Part shown: in pieces, positions 1 through 7,647 of the stretch
How positions within the stretch are numbered: the first letter of the stretch is position 1
Layout of the letters: each line of letters begins with the position of its first letter
Virus record (IMG/VR): IMGVR_UViG_3300023223_000931
Span: 1-35,407 of that record
DNA: 35,407 nucleotides
DNA from: a virus
Strand: one strand, 5' to 3'
The notes under the pieces: model-generated
What the model saw: the letters and a program-made list of their open reading frames with translations, nothing else
Databases searched by the model: none
What the model was told of the DNA's origin: nothing
Translations under genes and position numbers: made by a program

Positions 1-68
1 GCAAGGAAATATGGAAAGACATAAACGCTGATGATTACATTCAAGCAGAGCGTGATGCGTGGGACTAG
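1..68 (+). CDS. C-terminal tail of an upstream gene, product unknown
   Basis: An open frame enters from the left edge and ends with TAG at 66-68, directly before the ATG of the next gene at 69. Only 21 codons are visible, ending in the residues AERDAWD. This is too little to name a family. The zero-spacing junction suggests it belongs to the same operon as the nuclease that follows. Confidence 0.55.
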   Translation, partial: KEIWKDINADDYIQAERDAWD

Positions 69-1172
69 ATGAAAGCCGACACTCTCTCCCCATCTGCCAT
101 CGACACTTACCTCCAGTGTCCCGAGAAGTTTCGGCACCGCTACGATGCTGGCACTCAAGCCAGACCTAGCACTTCCTACATGGTGGGGTCGCTCTTCCAC
201 GATGCGATTGAATCCTATATCGATAGCAAATACGAGTGGACCTTCGAGCAGAGCATCAACTATGTTCTCGAACATGTCAACGCCTATCAACCCAAAGTAG
301 TGAAGGAGGCTCTCCGAATCGGGAACAACTTCCTTGCACAACAACGACTCCCCCCGATAGACAAGGTGTTCGGAACTGAGATTTCCTTTGCTCCAACAGG
401 AAGGAAGATTCGAGGTAACATCGCTCATTCTCATGTCGATTTCCCTTCGGGGCTACGCCTCTACGGTATCATCGATATGATCTACATGGATGGTGACACT
501 GTAGTCGTAGCAGATTGGAAGACACAGAAGAGTTGGATCACACCTGATGATCTCGCTGTGAAAGTACAGGCTATGGCTTACGCTCTCGTAGTTCACACCA
601 TCACAAACCGGCCGGTTCGAGTCGAGTTCATTCTAGTTCGATACCCCGAGGAAGGTCCTGTTGTGTGGATTCCTGAAGATGATGACTTCGGTCGCATCGA
701 AGAGATGCTACTCGCTTATCAGCGCAGAATCCAGGCAGATGTAACACCTGTTCAGGCCAAACCATCTGACATGTGCCGCTTCTGTGAATACAACTACACC
801 TGCACACCCTACCAGAACTGGGCGGCTAAAGACCCACCCAACGCTGCGTTGTGGGAGACCATGACACTTGGTGAGAAGGCAGAGGAACTCGATAAGTGGG
901 AGGATATATTTAGCGCATCGAAAGGTGCCCGTGAGCATTTGAAAGGACTGATGCAGCGTGAGATGGAATGGCAGCACATCGACGCCATCGGTCACTGGAA
1001 GATCAAGCGTATCGGTAAGACAGAATACCAACCTGCAGCGCAGTTGATCATCGACCAGTATGGTGGTATGGAGAATGTGCCCGCAGAGTATCGAGCACAG
1101 TTAGAGAATTTCAAGCGGCGTAAGTTATCGAAGCCATTTCTGCAGAGAGATTGGAGGACAAGGAAAAGATGA
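69..1172 (+). CDS. Cas4/RecB-like PD-(D/E)XK nuclease with Fe-S cluster
   Basis: This 367-residue protein has the layout of the PDDEXK_1 (Cas4/AddB/RecB C-terminal) nucleases, which degrade or trim DNA ends during recombination and replication. The N-terminus has the family QCPEKFRHRY motif, with one Cys, then a His in GSLFHDAIE. The catalytic core is visible as GIIDMIYMDG followed by VVVADWKTQK, giving the D and D-x-K residues. A C-terminal cluster MCRFCEYNYTC supplies three more Cys, so the four could hold a 4Fe-4S cluster as in Cas4 and AddB. Its last bases overlap the next gene as ATGA at 1169-1172. There is no cas1 or CRISPR array nearby, so a replication or recombination role is more likely than spacer acquisition. 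Confidence 0.87.
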   Translation: MKADTLSPSAIDTYLQCPEKFRHRYDAGTQARPSTSYMVGSLFHDAIESYIDSKYEWTFEQSINYVLEHVNAYQPKVVKEALRIGNNFLAQQRLPPIDKVFGTEISFAPTGRKIRGNIAHSHVDFPSGLRLYGIIDMIYMDGDTVVVADWKTQKSWITPDDLAVKVQAMAYALVVHTITNRPVRVEFILVRYPEEGPVVWIPEDDDFGRIEEMLLAYQRRIQADVTPVQAKPSDMCRFCEYNYTCTPYQNWAAKDPPNAALWETMTLGEKAEELDKWEDIFSASKGAREHLKGLMQREMEWQHIDAIGHWKIKRIGKTEYQPAAQLIIDQYGGMENVPAEYRAQLENFKRRKLSKPFLQRDWRTRKR

Positions 1173-1540
1173 GTGAGAATTACAATTTAAGAATTGCTAA
1201 AGAAGATGTAGGTATTGTCACATTTCGTGTTACGCCAAGAGTTGGAGAGCATATTGAACACGATGGTGTAATCATAAAAATAGCACAGATCCTCCATCGT
1301 GGACGAAAGCCTGTCAGAATCAACGCCAACTGTGAGCATCATGGTAACAAGCACAATGAGTGGTGGGTAGAAATTGCAGCTCCAGTTAAGTCTGAAACTA
1401 ATCTCACCAACAACTTCACTTTCACTGATAACGGAGGAAAGAGATGTGTGGAGTGCGGATCTTTCATTCCAAATACATGGCTTCAATACAGCGGTAACAG
1501 CGATTCATTAGGAGATATAAAAATTGAACCAAGTCAGTGA
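1169..1540 (+). CDS. Hypothetical protein with CxxC motif
   Basis: I do not recognise this 123-residue protein. The ATG at 1169 is preferred over an in-frame TTG at 1151 because it forms an ATGA overlap with the nuclease stop and has GGAGG-like sequence upstream. The N-terminal two thirds look like a small beta-rich fold. The middle holds a Cys-Glu-His-His cluster and the C-terminal third has CVEC, so metal binding is possible. The sequence is more AT-rich than the nuclease gene before it. Confidence 0.65.
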   Translation: MSENYNLRIAKEDVGIVTFRVTPRVGEHIEHDGVIIKIAQILHRGRKPVRINANCEHHGNKHNEWWVEIAAPVKSETNLTNNFTFTDNGGKRCVECGSFIPNTWLQYSGNSDSLGDIKIEPSQ

Positions 1541-1655
1541 GATATGTATTTATTGTGATCGCATCACGATCCACGAACATCATTTCAATTATAGAGAGTG
1601 TGAAGTATGCCAAAGGAAGTATTACTACGACAGCGAGATCCCAGTAACATGTTGA
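1524..1655 (+). CDS. Zinc-ribbon microprotein, TTG start
   Basis: This 43-residue frame starts with TTG at 1524, with GGAG at 1511-1514 as a well-placed ribosome binding site, because a TAA at 1518-1520 closes the frame upstream. It encodes CIYC near the N-terminus and CEVC about 25 residues later, the two knuckles of a zinc ribbon, followed by a Tyr-rich stretch and a final Cys. It overlaps the genes on both sides. The knuckle spacing is the main argument that it is translated; no function can be assigned. Confidence 0.6.
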   Translation: MNQVSEICIYCDRITIHEHHFNYRECEVCQRKYYYDSEIPVTC

Positions 1656-1921
1656 AGAAGAAAACCCACCTCATTCGAGATGCCATCGTGGCCTATTTAG
1701 GCCGAGCGAAGCGGGCGTCATCACCGAAGATCCATCTCTATGTGCGCCGGCAGGGCTTCATACTCAATGGAGTGAGGAAGGAAGAGATCGGGATACAACT
1801 CAATTACCTTACCAAGAAGGGTGTTATCTTGGACCTGTTCAAAACGAATGGAAATCAAGTTTATTGTTTGAATGAAGAATATGTGGAGGATGAAGAGAAT
1901 GAAAATGACGCATCAATGTAA
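1607..1921 (+). CDS. Winged-helix-like DNA-binding protein
   Basis: This is a small basic protein of 104 residues. The segment from LIRDAIVAYLG through the GIQLNYLTKKGVI stretch and the final VYCLNEE hairpin reads as helix-helix-recognition helix-wing, typical of archaeal and viral winged-helix regulators. An alternative ATG at 1649 overlaps the TGA of the zinc-ribbon frame (1653-1655) and would remove 14 residues without touching the domain. It resembles in layout the winged-helix proteins at 2283, 2531 and 7640. The target DNA is unknown; a nearby operator is not visible. Confidence 0.6.
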   Translation: MPKEVLLRQRDPSNMLKKKTHLIRDAIVAYLGRAKRASSPKIHLYVRRQGFILNGVRKEEIGIQLNYLTKKGVILDLFKTNGNQVYCLNEEYVEDEENENDASM

Positions 1922-2054
1922 ATGTGGAAACACTTTTTACGCACTGAATACAGCCACCCATCTGAATATGGACATAGAGCGATGTCCTACTTGCTGTCTC
2001 ACTGAAACTCGAATGAATCGTGACACCTCATACACTGTTCGGTATGACCCTTGA
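1899..2054 (+). CDS. Small zinc-ribbon protein
   Basis: Start ATG at 1899 is chosen because GAGG at 1886-1889 is well spaced; in-frame ATGs at 1872, 1881 and 1890 lie inside the preceding gene. The 51-residue product has CKCG near residue 8 and CPTCC about 23 residues later, a compact zinc ribbon. It probably mediates protein or nucleic-acid contacts, but nothing in the sequence says which. Confidence 0.6.
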   Translation: MKMTHQCKCGNTFYALNTATHLNMDIERCPTCCLTETRMNRDTSYTVRYDP

Positions 2055-2286
2055 AGAAGATTATCATCGTTTAATCAAGGACTACGCTTCACTTTCGCAA
2101 GAGTTACAGAAGACGAAACGCTGGCTCCATGCCTGTGATCGCAAGCGCAAAATCCTACAAGTGCTATGCACTCATTACGACGAAGGGTTGTGCGCCGCAC
2201 TCAACTACGACCAGCGTTGCAAAACCCAGTGCACCATCATCGGTGCCACATGGGATGGGAATAAATTAATTGTACCGGAGAGATGA
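2044..2286 (+). CDS. Hypothetical protein, coiled coil plus Cys-rich tail
   Basis: The protein has 80 residues from the ATG at 2044, which overlaps the preceding stop at 2052-2054; a GTG at 2020 is the alternative start. The first 35 residues are heptad-like and charged. The remainder carries several Cys (ACDRK, VLCTHYDEGLC, RCKTQC) that could bind metal. No family is recognised. It ends four bases into the next winged-helix gene, so it is probably translated as part of the operon. Confidence 0.55.
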   Translation: MTLEEDYHRLIKDYASLSQELQKTKRWLHACDRKRKILQVLCTHYDEGLCAALNYDQRCKTQCTIIGATWDGNKLIVPER

Positions 2287-2534
2287 ACATGAAAACGGCT
2301 AGACTAAGAAACAAGATTCTAGAATACCTTACAAATCATAATAATCCTGCTACTGCTAGAGAAATTTATGAGTATATCAATCGTACATATCGTTGGGGTG
2401 TTACAATGCACGCACTTGCAAATATACTCAAGCAAACACCCGGTGTAGAGAAGGTGGAAGTCAAGACAATGAACCACTATATGGAAGAGTCAAGCCTCAC
2501 ATATCCTGCGGCTGTTTGGGGTCTAAAAATATGA
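2283..2534 (+). CDS. Winged-helix-like DNA-binding protein
   Basis: The 83-residue protein begins with a basic KTARLRNKILEYL helix, then TAREIYEYINR (helix 2) and MHALANILKQ (recognition helix), and ends in a beta wing. This is the order expected of a winged helix. The next gene is a clear paralogue with the same layout, so the pair arose by tandem duplication. The coding sequence is AT-rich. It may be a viral transcription regulator, but no operator can be proposed. Confidence 0.65.
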   Translation: MNMKTARLRNKILEYLTNHNNPATAREIYEYINRTYRWGVTMHALANILKQTPGVEKVEVKTMNHYMEESSLTYPAAVWGLKI

Positions 2535-2764
2535 AGACAACCAAAACGCGCCGGCTCATCATAAAGTATCTGACTGACAACGGTCCTGCATCTTCTCATC
2601 AGATCTTCGATCATGTCAATGAGCATTCCTACTATGGCACCTCAGCTGCCGCACTTGGTAATATTCTAGCACAAATGCCTGAAGTAAAGCGAAAAGAGAG
2701 AGTAATGTCACTATCAGCAGGACACGATGGATTCAAAGTCTGGTCGTGGGAACTGAAAGAATGA
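2531..2764 (+). CDS. Winged-helix-like DNA-binding protein, paralogue of the preceding gene
   Basis: The ATG at 2531 overlaps the previous stop as ATGA. A longer in-frame start at 2393 would lie wholly inside the previous gene and is rejected. The 77 residues repeat the layout of the upstream protein: TRRLIIKYL, then SSHQIFDHVNEH, then AAALGNILAQMPEV, then a wing ending in VWSWELK. Similar positions (KYL/EYL, LGNIL/LANIL, VWSW/VWGL) show common ancestry. Confidence 0.65.
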   Translation: MKTTKTRRLIIKYLTDNGPASSHQIFDHVNEHSYYGTSAAALGNILAQMPEVKRKERVMSLSAGHDGFKVWSWELKE

Positions 2765-2892
2765 AATGCTCAGTATGTACTCAGATAATGACATCATCTC
2801 CTCATAGGGCTAATTATGATCTCACCATTTATCAATGCGAAAATAAGGAATGTGAAGCAGATGCTGTCGAAACAAGAGTGTGGCGACATTGA
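2761..2892 (+). CDS. Ogr/Delta-like zinc-finger microprotein
   Basis: The frame of 43 residues starts with an ATGA overlap at 2761-2764. It encodes MKCSVC at the N-terminus and YQCENKEC about 20 residues later. This spacing and the phrase YQC-N-EC recall the phage Ogr/Delta zinc-finger transcription activators, although those belong to bacterial phages and the likeness may be convergent. It overlaps the start of the primase gene. Confidence 0.6.
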   Translation: MKCSVCTQIMTSSPHRANYDLTIYQCENKECEADAVETRVWRH

Positions 2893-4034
2893 TCTTCCCT
2901 CGTGCCGTAATGGGAGATCAAGGACAGGAGTTAGTATATGGTAAAGAAGATTTCGATAAAGTTGTGGCCCGTTGTAACGGAAATACCTCAGTTTTCGTTT
3001 CGAATGCTTACTATCCTGATGCAAAACGGGGAGATTCTGTTTTCGGAACCGATACGGTTGGGCTCGATGCCATTTACTTCGATTTCGACGCATGGCCCAA
3101 AGTTGAAAACGCTCTGATAGATGTAAAGAAATTCAAGGATTGGTGCAAAGAAAATGAAGTTCCTCTCACCATTGTTTTCTCTGGTAAAAAGGGATTCCAG
3201 GTTCTGGTACACCTCAAGCCCGCAATTTATAGCCTCACTGAAAAAGTTGAGGTCGAACCCGGAGAATTCCTCTCAATCAAAGACTACTACCGAGAAGTCC
3301 AAGCAGACCTAAAGAAACGCCTCGGTCTCAAGACGCTCGATCTCCGCTGCGCAGAGCCTCGCCGGATACGCAGGGTATGGAATACTCGTCATTTCTCTAA
3401 GGGTGTCAAATCAGACACTTTCTGCCTGCCCCTGAACGAATCCCAGCTCGACTGGCAGGTTGGAGAAATCAAACAGTGGGCGAAAAACCCTCGACTCATC
3501 GACACCATTATCCCTGAGGGAAACAGAACCTTTGAGGAATTTGTGGACGACTTCTCTATCGACCCCTTGGCTACCAGTCCGCTCAACGATCCTGATGGGA
3601 CACTCTTCACTGATTTCCGCACCTTCGAAGGAGAAGACAAATATGATTGGTTTAAGAAGCATCTTCCTTGGCCTTGCCTCTCTCAAGAAATGTATGATCC
3701 CAACGACAACAATCCAACTCATATGGCTCGCTTCGCATCGGCTGTATGGTGGCGAATTCAGGCAGATATCGCCCCTATTCTAGAGATCGACGGGCAACTG
3801 GTAAAGATTACCTACTCGGCTGAGTGGTTAGAGAATTTCTACCTAGCGATGCAGTATGCTGATGTGGAGAACACTGAGTTGCGCAAAGCGCAGATCAACT
3901 CCATCTGGAATCGGAGAGATCCATACAAGTTACCGTCCTGCAAAGTTCTATACAGTGCGGGACTTTGTGTTGGGAAATCCTGTGATCGATTCTCAACCTA
4001 CCTTGGGAAGTATTTCAAAGATGTGGAGATGTAG
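2880..4034 (+). CDS. Archaeo-eukaryotic primase (PriS/PrimPol-like)
   Basis: This 384-residue protein carries the three catalytic motifs of the AEP superfamily, which lays down primers for DNA synthesis. They are YFDFDAW with the metal-binding DFD at 68-70, SGKKGFQVLVH at 101-111 (the SGxxGxH-like nucleotide-binding motif, with Gln where His is often found), and a basic stretch DLRCAEPRRIRR at 154-165. Near the C-terminus, PSCKVLYSAGLC followed by KSC gives a Cys cluster that may bind metal. The start is GTG at 2880 overlapping the upstream zinc-finger gene; an ATG at 2910 is possible. There is no fused helicase domain. The gene sits in the same operon as polymerase B and the clamp loaders. 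Confidence 0.85.
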   Translation: MATLIFPRAVMGDQGQELVYGKEDFDKVVARCNGNTSVFVSNAYYPDAKRGDSVFGTDTVGLDAIYFDFDAWPKVENALIDVKKFKDWCKENEVPLTIVFSGKKGFQVLVHLKPAIYSLTEKVEVEPGEFLSIKDYYREVQADLKKRLGLKTLDLRCAEPRRIRRVWNTRHFSKGVKSDTFCLPLNESQLDWQVGEIKQWAKNPRLIDTIIPEGNRTFEEFVDDFSIDPLATSPLNDPDGTLFTDFRTFEGEDKYDWFKKHLPWPCLSQEMYDPNDNNPTHMARFASAVWWRIQADIAPILEIDGQLVKITYSAEWLENFYLAMQYADVENTELRKAQINSIWNRRDPYKLPSCKVLYSAGLCVGKSCDRFSTYLGKYFKDVEM

Positions 4035-4149
4035 ACACTGTCACTGGCCTCACAACTTCATCAGTGAGTTGCGACTCAAAGGATTTGGTTTGTGCGCACA
4101 GTGTGAGAAGCCTATGTTGAAAGCCCTATCAGTGAGAGGAAGGAAATGA
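4021..4149 (+). CDS. Zinc-ribbon microprotein
   Basis: ATG at 4021 lies inside the primase C-terminus and the primase stop is at 4032-4034. The 42 residues show CRHCHWPH near the N-terminus and CAQC about 23 residues later, followed by a basic tail. The end overlaps the HNH gene as ATGA at 4146-4149. A longer in-frame start at 3856 lies inside the primase gene and is rejected. Confidence 0.6.
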   Translation: MWRCRHCHWPHNFISELRLKGFGLCAQCEKPMLKALSVRGRK

Positions 4150-4649
4150 ATGAAGAATGGCGAGATGTAGTTGGTTATGAAGAATACTATAGAGTTTCTA
4201 ATCTAGGCCAAGTTTGGAGTAAGAGAAGTAACAGAGAAATTGTTGGTGGAGTAGTTGGTGAAGGTGGTAGATATCGCCAGATTACATTCTCTGTACATGG
4301 AATAGAATCAACAAAATTCGCTCACAATATAGTTATGGAAGCGTTCGTTGGTCCACCTCCTGAAAATATGGAAGTTAATCATATTGATGGTGATAAATTG
4401 AATAATCGATTAGATAATCTTGAATATGTTACTCATTCTGATAATGTTTTACATGCTTTTAAACTTGGACTATCTAATAATCAAGGAGAAAACCATCCAG
4501 GTAACAAACTTACCAAAGAAAATGTTATGGAAATACGATCATTAATTCATAATTCTAATCTTACTTTGAAAGCAATTGGTGACATGTTTAATGTTACGAA
4601 GTATTGTATATGGGATATCAAACATAAAAGGAGTTGGAATCACATATGA
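4146..4649 (+). CDS. HNH endonuclease, NUMOD4 type (homing-like)
   Basis: The 167-residue protein starts with a NUMOD4 DNA-binding motif (EWRDVVGYEEYYRVSNLGQV), continues with the HNH_3 nuclease core VNHIDGDKLNNRLDNLEYVTH, and ends with a helix-turn-helix region (LTLKAIGDMFNVTKYCIWDI). This is the standard make-up of free-standing phage HNH endonucleases, which cut DNA and spread their own genes. The coding sequence is markedly more AT-rich than the primase and ERCC4 genes around it, consistent with recent insertion. It is nevertheless fitted into the operon by ATGA overlaps at both ends. Confidence 0.9.
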   Translation: MNEEWRDVVGYEEYYRVSNLGQVWSKRSNREIVGGVVGEGGRYRQITFSVHGIESTKFAHNIVMEAFVGPPPENMEVNHIDGDKLNNRLDNLEYVTHSDNVLHAFKLGLSNNQGENHPGNKLTKENVMEIRSLIHNSNLTLKAIGDMFNVTKYCIWDIKHKRSWNHI

Positions 4650-5278
4650 TTCAATCTACCACAATTCCGCACATCATAGTTGATACAAGGGAAAAATTAC
4701 CACTCGATACCATTCGTAACTTCCATCTCAAATTAGAGTTCAAACAACTCGAAGTGGGGGATTACGCGTGTTCTGAAGGGTGCTGTGCTTGGGAGCGAAA
4801 AGAGGGAGATGTAACCAACTTCGCTAAAGTAATTCAACAAGCGGAGGAATTGAAAGCAGCGTATAAAAACGCCTTTCTTGTTTTTAATCTCAACGGTTCA
4901 GATTTCCTTCGAGAGAACCACTCCAGATATGGAACACGAATTGCATTCGTTGCATCTCTAATTGCTCGTGGAGTTCCGCCACTCTTCATTAAGGAACATC
5001 ATGATATGTTGGAAATCATCGCACACGCTATCAAGAAACTTCACGACGGTAAGCGTCGAGGTCTGCACGAATTCAATCCAGTCCGACATGTCACTAAGAA
5101 GGACCTGCAACTCAACCTGCTCACCGCTCTCCCTGGCATCTCATCAGGTCGTGCACAAACATTGATACACAGCGGCCACAGCATCAGGGATATCCTGAAT
5201 ATGACTGAGAAACAACTGTGTGAATTCGATGGAATCGGTCCGAAAACTGCTAAGAAAATCAGAGAGGTGTTAGGATGA
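4646..5278 (+). CDS. ERCC4/XPF-type structure-specific nuclease
   Basis: The 210-residue protein has the ERCC4 nuclease motif: VDTREK at 12-17, GDY at 38-40 and ERKEGD at 50-55, matching the GDx(n)ERKxxxD signature of XPF, Mus81 and archaeal Hef/XPF. The C-terminus has two helix-hairpin-helix motifs (ALPGISSGRAQTL near 161-173 and FDGIGPKTAKKI near 194-205). Enzymes of this kind cut branched DNA such as flaps and stalled forks, here probably during viral replication or recombination. ATG 4646 is chosen because it overlaps the HNH stop (ATGA) and follows AAAGGAG at 4627-4633; the TTG at 4634 is rejected. Confidence 0.88.
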   Translation: MIQSTTIPHIIVDTREKLPLDTIRNFHLKLEFKQLEVGDYACSEGCCAWERKEGDVTNFAKVIQQAEELKAAYKNAFLVFNLNGSDFLRENHSRYGTRIAFVASLIARGVPPLFIKEHHDMLEIIAHAIKKLHDGKRRGLHEFNPVRHVTKKDLQLNLLTALPGISSGRAQTLIHSGHSIRDILNMTEKQLCEFDGIGPKTAKKIREVLG

Positions 5279-5604
5279 GATGTAGAGGAACACCAATTAT
5301 TGGATGGAGAATTTACGCACGACAGACAGGATCTATCATAAATAATTTCATTCCTGCAACCTGCATACAAGTCGTTGGAACAAGATGGTTATCTACCTCT
5401 GATCGACATGGTCAAGATTTCGAGAATATTCTCTGCGGAAAAGAACCATGCGTGATGGGACATGAAACAGATTCACCTCATTTCTGCGGTGAGCATGTTC
5501 ATATATGGATCGAGAAGAATATCAAAGCAAAATCAGATGAAGTCGTACCTGAATGGAGAGAAGATTTGCCTGATGATCTAAAGGAAGTAGGACTGAATGG
5601 GTAA
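5275..5604 (+). CDS. Hypothetical Cys/His-rich protein
   Basis: The family of this 109-residue protein is not recognised. It starts with an ATGA overlap after the ERCC4 gene. Cys at 3, 30, 54, 59 and 71 and His at 63, 69, 74 and 76 form a dense cluster in the second half, suggesting metal binding. The C-terminus is acidic. It overlaps the next gene by eight bases. Confidence 0.65.
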   Translation: MRCRGTPIIGWRIYARQTGSIINNFIPATCIQVVGTRWLSTSDRHGQDFENILCGKEPCVMGHETDSPHFCGEHVHIWIEKNIKAKSDEVVPEWREDLPDDLKEVGLNG

Positions 5605-6016
5605 GCGCGGTCCTCGGGCTCGTGTCAGTGACAGAAAGGTTCGAACCGCTCTGACTAAGGTCCCAGAGGAGTACAAAGGGGCTACAATCTACGCTTGTAT
5701 GCGCTGTGCTAAGGAAGATAAGCGTGCTGTTTACATCAATGTGGGGGATTTACTCAACGCTGTTTTCCGCTCCGAGTTCTATATTCGTTGCCCTATGTGC
5801 GGCTACGAGTCCGTGTTCTATGATGACTATAACAACGATGCGCTCTGGTTCTGCCCGCAGTTGAAGAGTCACTATCAATTCCTTATGACTCTCGAACAAG
5901 CCCGAGCACCAGAAGAATGGGATCCGCAAACCTTCCTTACTCCAACCCGCATCACTGCTTCCGATATGAGGATGGTGATGGATCTATTAGCGAAACAGAA
6001 GGAGAAGGAGATTTGA
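5597..6016 (+). CDS. Zinc-ribbon protein with basic N-terminus
   Basis: The 139-residue protein opens with a strongly basic segment (MGKRGPRARVSDRKVRTAL), then has CMRC at 34-37 and CPMC at 65-68, a classic four-Cys zinc ribbon with a 27-residue loop. The rest is helical and ends in a charged KQKEKEI tail. The basic N-terminus together with the ribbon suggests nucleic-acid binding. The specific role is unknown. Confidence 0.7.
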   Translation: MGKRGPRARVSDRKVRTALTKVPEEYKGATIYACMRCAKEDKRAVYINVGDLLNAVFRSEFYIRCPMCGYESVFYDDYNNDALWFCPQLKSHYQFLMTLEQARAPEEWDPQTFLTPTRITASDMRMVMDLLAKQKEKEI

Positions 6017-6018
6017 CC

Positions 6019-6255
6019 ATGGAAGAAAAACTCTCACGCCTGAACGATTTCTGTGTCAGTTTCACTCGATTGGGTGACTATGATATGTCGTATAAAGTGA
6101 GTGGGGATGTGGTTCAACTCACATTACTTCAGAAACCGTCAGGAGATCGAATGATGTGGCTCTTTAAAGTAGAAGCATCTCTTCAAGAGATGTTCGATAA
6201 TGTGATCCAGACGCTTGTGACTCGTAATCAGAACAACATCGGGGTGGCATCATGA
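6019..6255 (+). CDS. Hypothetical small protein
   Basis: Start ATG at 6019 is chosen because of the strong purine-rich AAGGAGAAGGAGAT just upstream; an in-frame start at 5917 would lie inside the previous gene. The 78-residue product is acidic with a central beta-rich stretch (VVQLTLLQKPSG). No motif is recognised. It ends in an ATGA overlap with the next gene. Confidence 0.6.
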   Translation: MEEKLSRLNDFCVSFTRLGDYDMSYKVSGDVVQLTLLQKPSGDRMMWLFKVEASLQEMFDNVIQTLVTRNQNNIGVAS

Positions 6256-6458
6256 AGGATCTGATCTATCCAACGACTCCAGCAGAAGAGATCAAGGAGC
6301 GTGACACAGGTTCAACAGCACACAGACGAGTTGTCCTCCCTGGAGGGAAGTGGATCGATGTTGAGGTGCCGATCTACGAATTCAAAGGAATGCACTACAC
6401 AAAGGAGATAGATGTGCAACGAGCAGCAGCAGAACATGTGTATTGGGAGGAAGAATGA
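6252..6458 (+). CDS. Hypothetical small acidic protein
   Basis: A 68-residue product starting with ATGA at 6252. The phrase RRVVLPGGKWIDVEVPIYEF suggests a short beta sheet. The C-terminus is acidic (WEEE). It has no Cys and no recognisable family. Stop-start overlaps at both ends support translation. Confidence 0.6.
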   Translation: MKDLIYPTTPAEEIKERDTGSTAHRRVVLPGGKWIDVEVPIYEFKGMHYTKEIDVQRAAAEHVYWEEE

Positions 6459-6589
6459 CTATGAAGTGTTCATCCTGTCATCAGAAAATCAGTAAGAAGT
6501 ATCCTGACACCATAGCGGTGGAATGTGAAAATTGTGGGAGAATTGTGTATGCTTCCCCTAGTGGAAAAATATCGCCCGAAGTCAATTGA
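6455..6589 (+). CDS. Zinc-ribbon microprotein upstream of clamp loader
   Basis: ATG at 6455 overlaps the previous stop. The 44 residues encode KCSSCHQK and, 16 residues after the first knuckle, ECENCGRIVYA, a textbook zinc ribbon of the kind seen at the N-terminus of archaeal TFS/TFB-type factors. The end overlaps the clamp-loader gene by 41 bases. Confidence 0.65.
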   Translation: MTMKCSSCHQKISKKYPDTIAVECENCGRIVYASPSGKISPEVN

Positions 6590-7493
6590 CGAGGTAGTTG
6601 GTCATGACGCCATCAAGAAGTCCTTCCGACACTACATCGAAAAAGAATCGTTCAACTCCATCCTACTACACGGACCCCCTGGCACAGGAAAGACTGCACT
6701 CTTACTTGCTTTCCTTAGGGAGTTCTACGGAGATTCCTTCCGAGACAATGTCACCGAATACAATGCTTCCGATGACAGAGGAATCGACTTCATCCGAAAC
6801 ACCGTCAAGAAGTGGGCAAACATCTCACCCAAAGGTGGGTATTCGTATCGAACACTATACTTGGGAGAATGCGATGCGCTTACACCTGCGGCACAGGATG
6901 CTCTCAAACGCATTCTGGAGATCACTGCTTCCAATGTCCGTTTTGTTGCTGATTGTAATGACCTTTCTGCCCTGATCCCAGCGATTCGCTCACGCTTCGT
7001 GAGAATGTATGTAGGTCCACACGACGGAAATCAGATCGTAGAGCATCTAGGTTTCATCGCTGATGAGGAAGATCTCAACTTCGGTAATGTGACACTTGGA
7101 ACCATCGCTGAATATGCAACTTCCCTTCGTGACGCTATCCAAACCCTAGAATCGCTACCGCCGGGTGCTGATGATTTCCACCTCGCTGAGATCGACCCTC
7201 ACCCTACACCTCAATCCGTGGTAAAACTAATTCGCTCTAATTTTGAGCAATCATGGAATGACCGTGAGCGTGTGCTCCAAGAATGTCTGAAGGAATCTGG
7301 TAACCGAGCACACGAAGTGCTTGAGATGATCTACGAGATGTTCTCAAAGAAGGATCACGCTAAGAAGGGTGAGATCCTCTACACCATAGGTGAGTGGCAC
7401 TATAAGATGGAGCGTGGTGGAAACCCGATCATTGGGCTGCGTTGTTGTCTCGATGTGATCAAGGAGATTGTGAAAGGAAATGGGAATAAGTAG
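6549..7493 (+). CDS. rfcS: Replication factor C small subunit (clamp-loader ATPase)
   Basis: The 314-residue protein matches archaeal RfcS from its first residues (LPLVEKYRPKSIDEVVG). Walker A GPPGTGKT is at 42-49, the NASDDRGID signature at 72-80, and RSRF at 147-150 corresponds to the SRC box with Phe for Cys. The Walker B position reads LYLGECDAL, where family members usually have LDEAD, so the first Asp is Gly. Clamp loaders open PCNA rings and place them on primed DNA. ATG 6549 is preferred to GTG 6525 because the conserved N-terminus begins there and GGGAGA precedes it. It presumably pairs with the large-subunit-like protein encoded at 12602. Confidence 0.9.
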   Translation: MLPLVEKYRPKSIDEVVGHDAIKKSFRHYIEKESFNSILLHGPPGTGKTALLLAFLREFYGDSFRDNVTEYNASDDRGIDFIRNTVKKWANISPKGGYSYRTLYLGECDALTPAAQDALKRILEITASNVRFVADCNDLSALIPAIRSRFVRMYVGPHDGNQIVEHLGFIADEEDLNFGNVTLGTIAEYATSLRDAIQTLESLPPGADDFHLAEIDPHPTPQSVVKLIRSNFEQSWNDRERVLQECLKESGNRAHEVLEMIYEMFSKKDHAKKGEILYTIGEWHYKMERGGNPIIGLRCCLDVIKEIVKGNGNK

Positions 7494-7647
7494 AAAATCT
7501 GGCGGCTTCCATAAGCGCAAGTGTGAGTGTGGCTTCACATTCCATATTGGTAATCATTCCAAAGACCCGCCAACCAAGTGTGGGCGTTGCGAGCCTCGTG
7601 ATGGACAGGTAAGTTGGACTCTATCGGAGGGACCTCAAAATGGGTAA
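7480..7647 (+). CDS. Zinc-ribbon microprotein
   Basis: The 55-residue frame starts at ATG 7480 inside the RfcS C-terminus, just after AAGGAG. It has a basic N-terminus, then CECGFTFH and, 17 residues after the first Cys pair, CGRC. It ends at TAA 7645-7647, overlapping the next gene by eight bases. The ribbon spacing is typical; the function is unknown. Confidence 0.6.
   Translation: MGISRKSGGFHKRKCECGFTFHIGNHSKDPPTKCGRCEPRDGQVSWTLSEGPQNG

Noticed and set aside
69-1172. CRISPR adaptation gene cas4
   Set aside because: No cas1, cas2 or repeat array is present, and Cas4/RecB-type nucleases are common in viruses as recombination enzymes.
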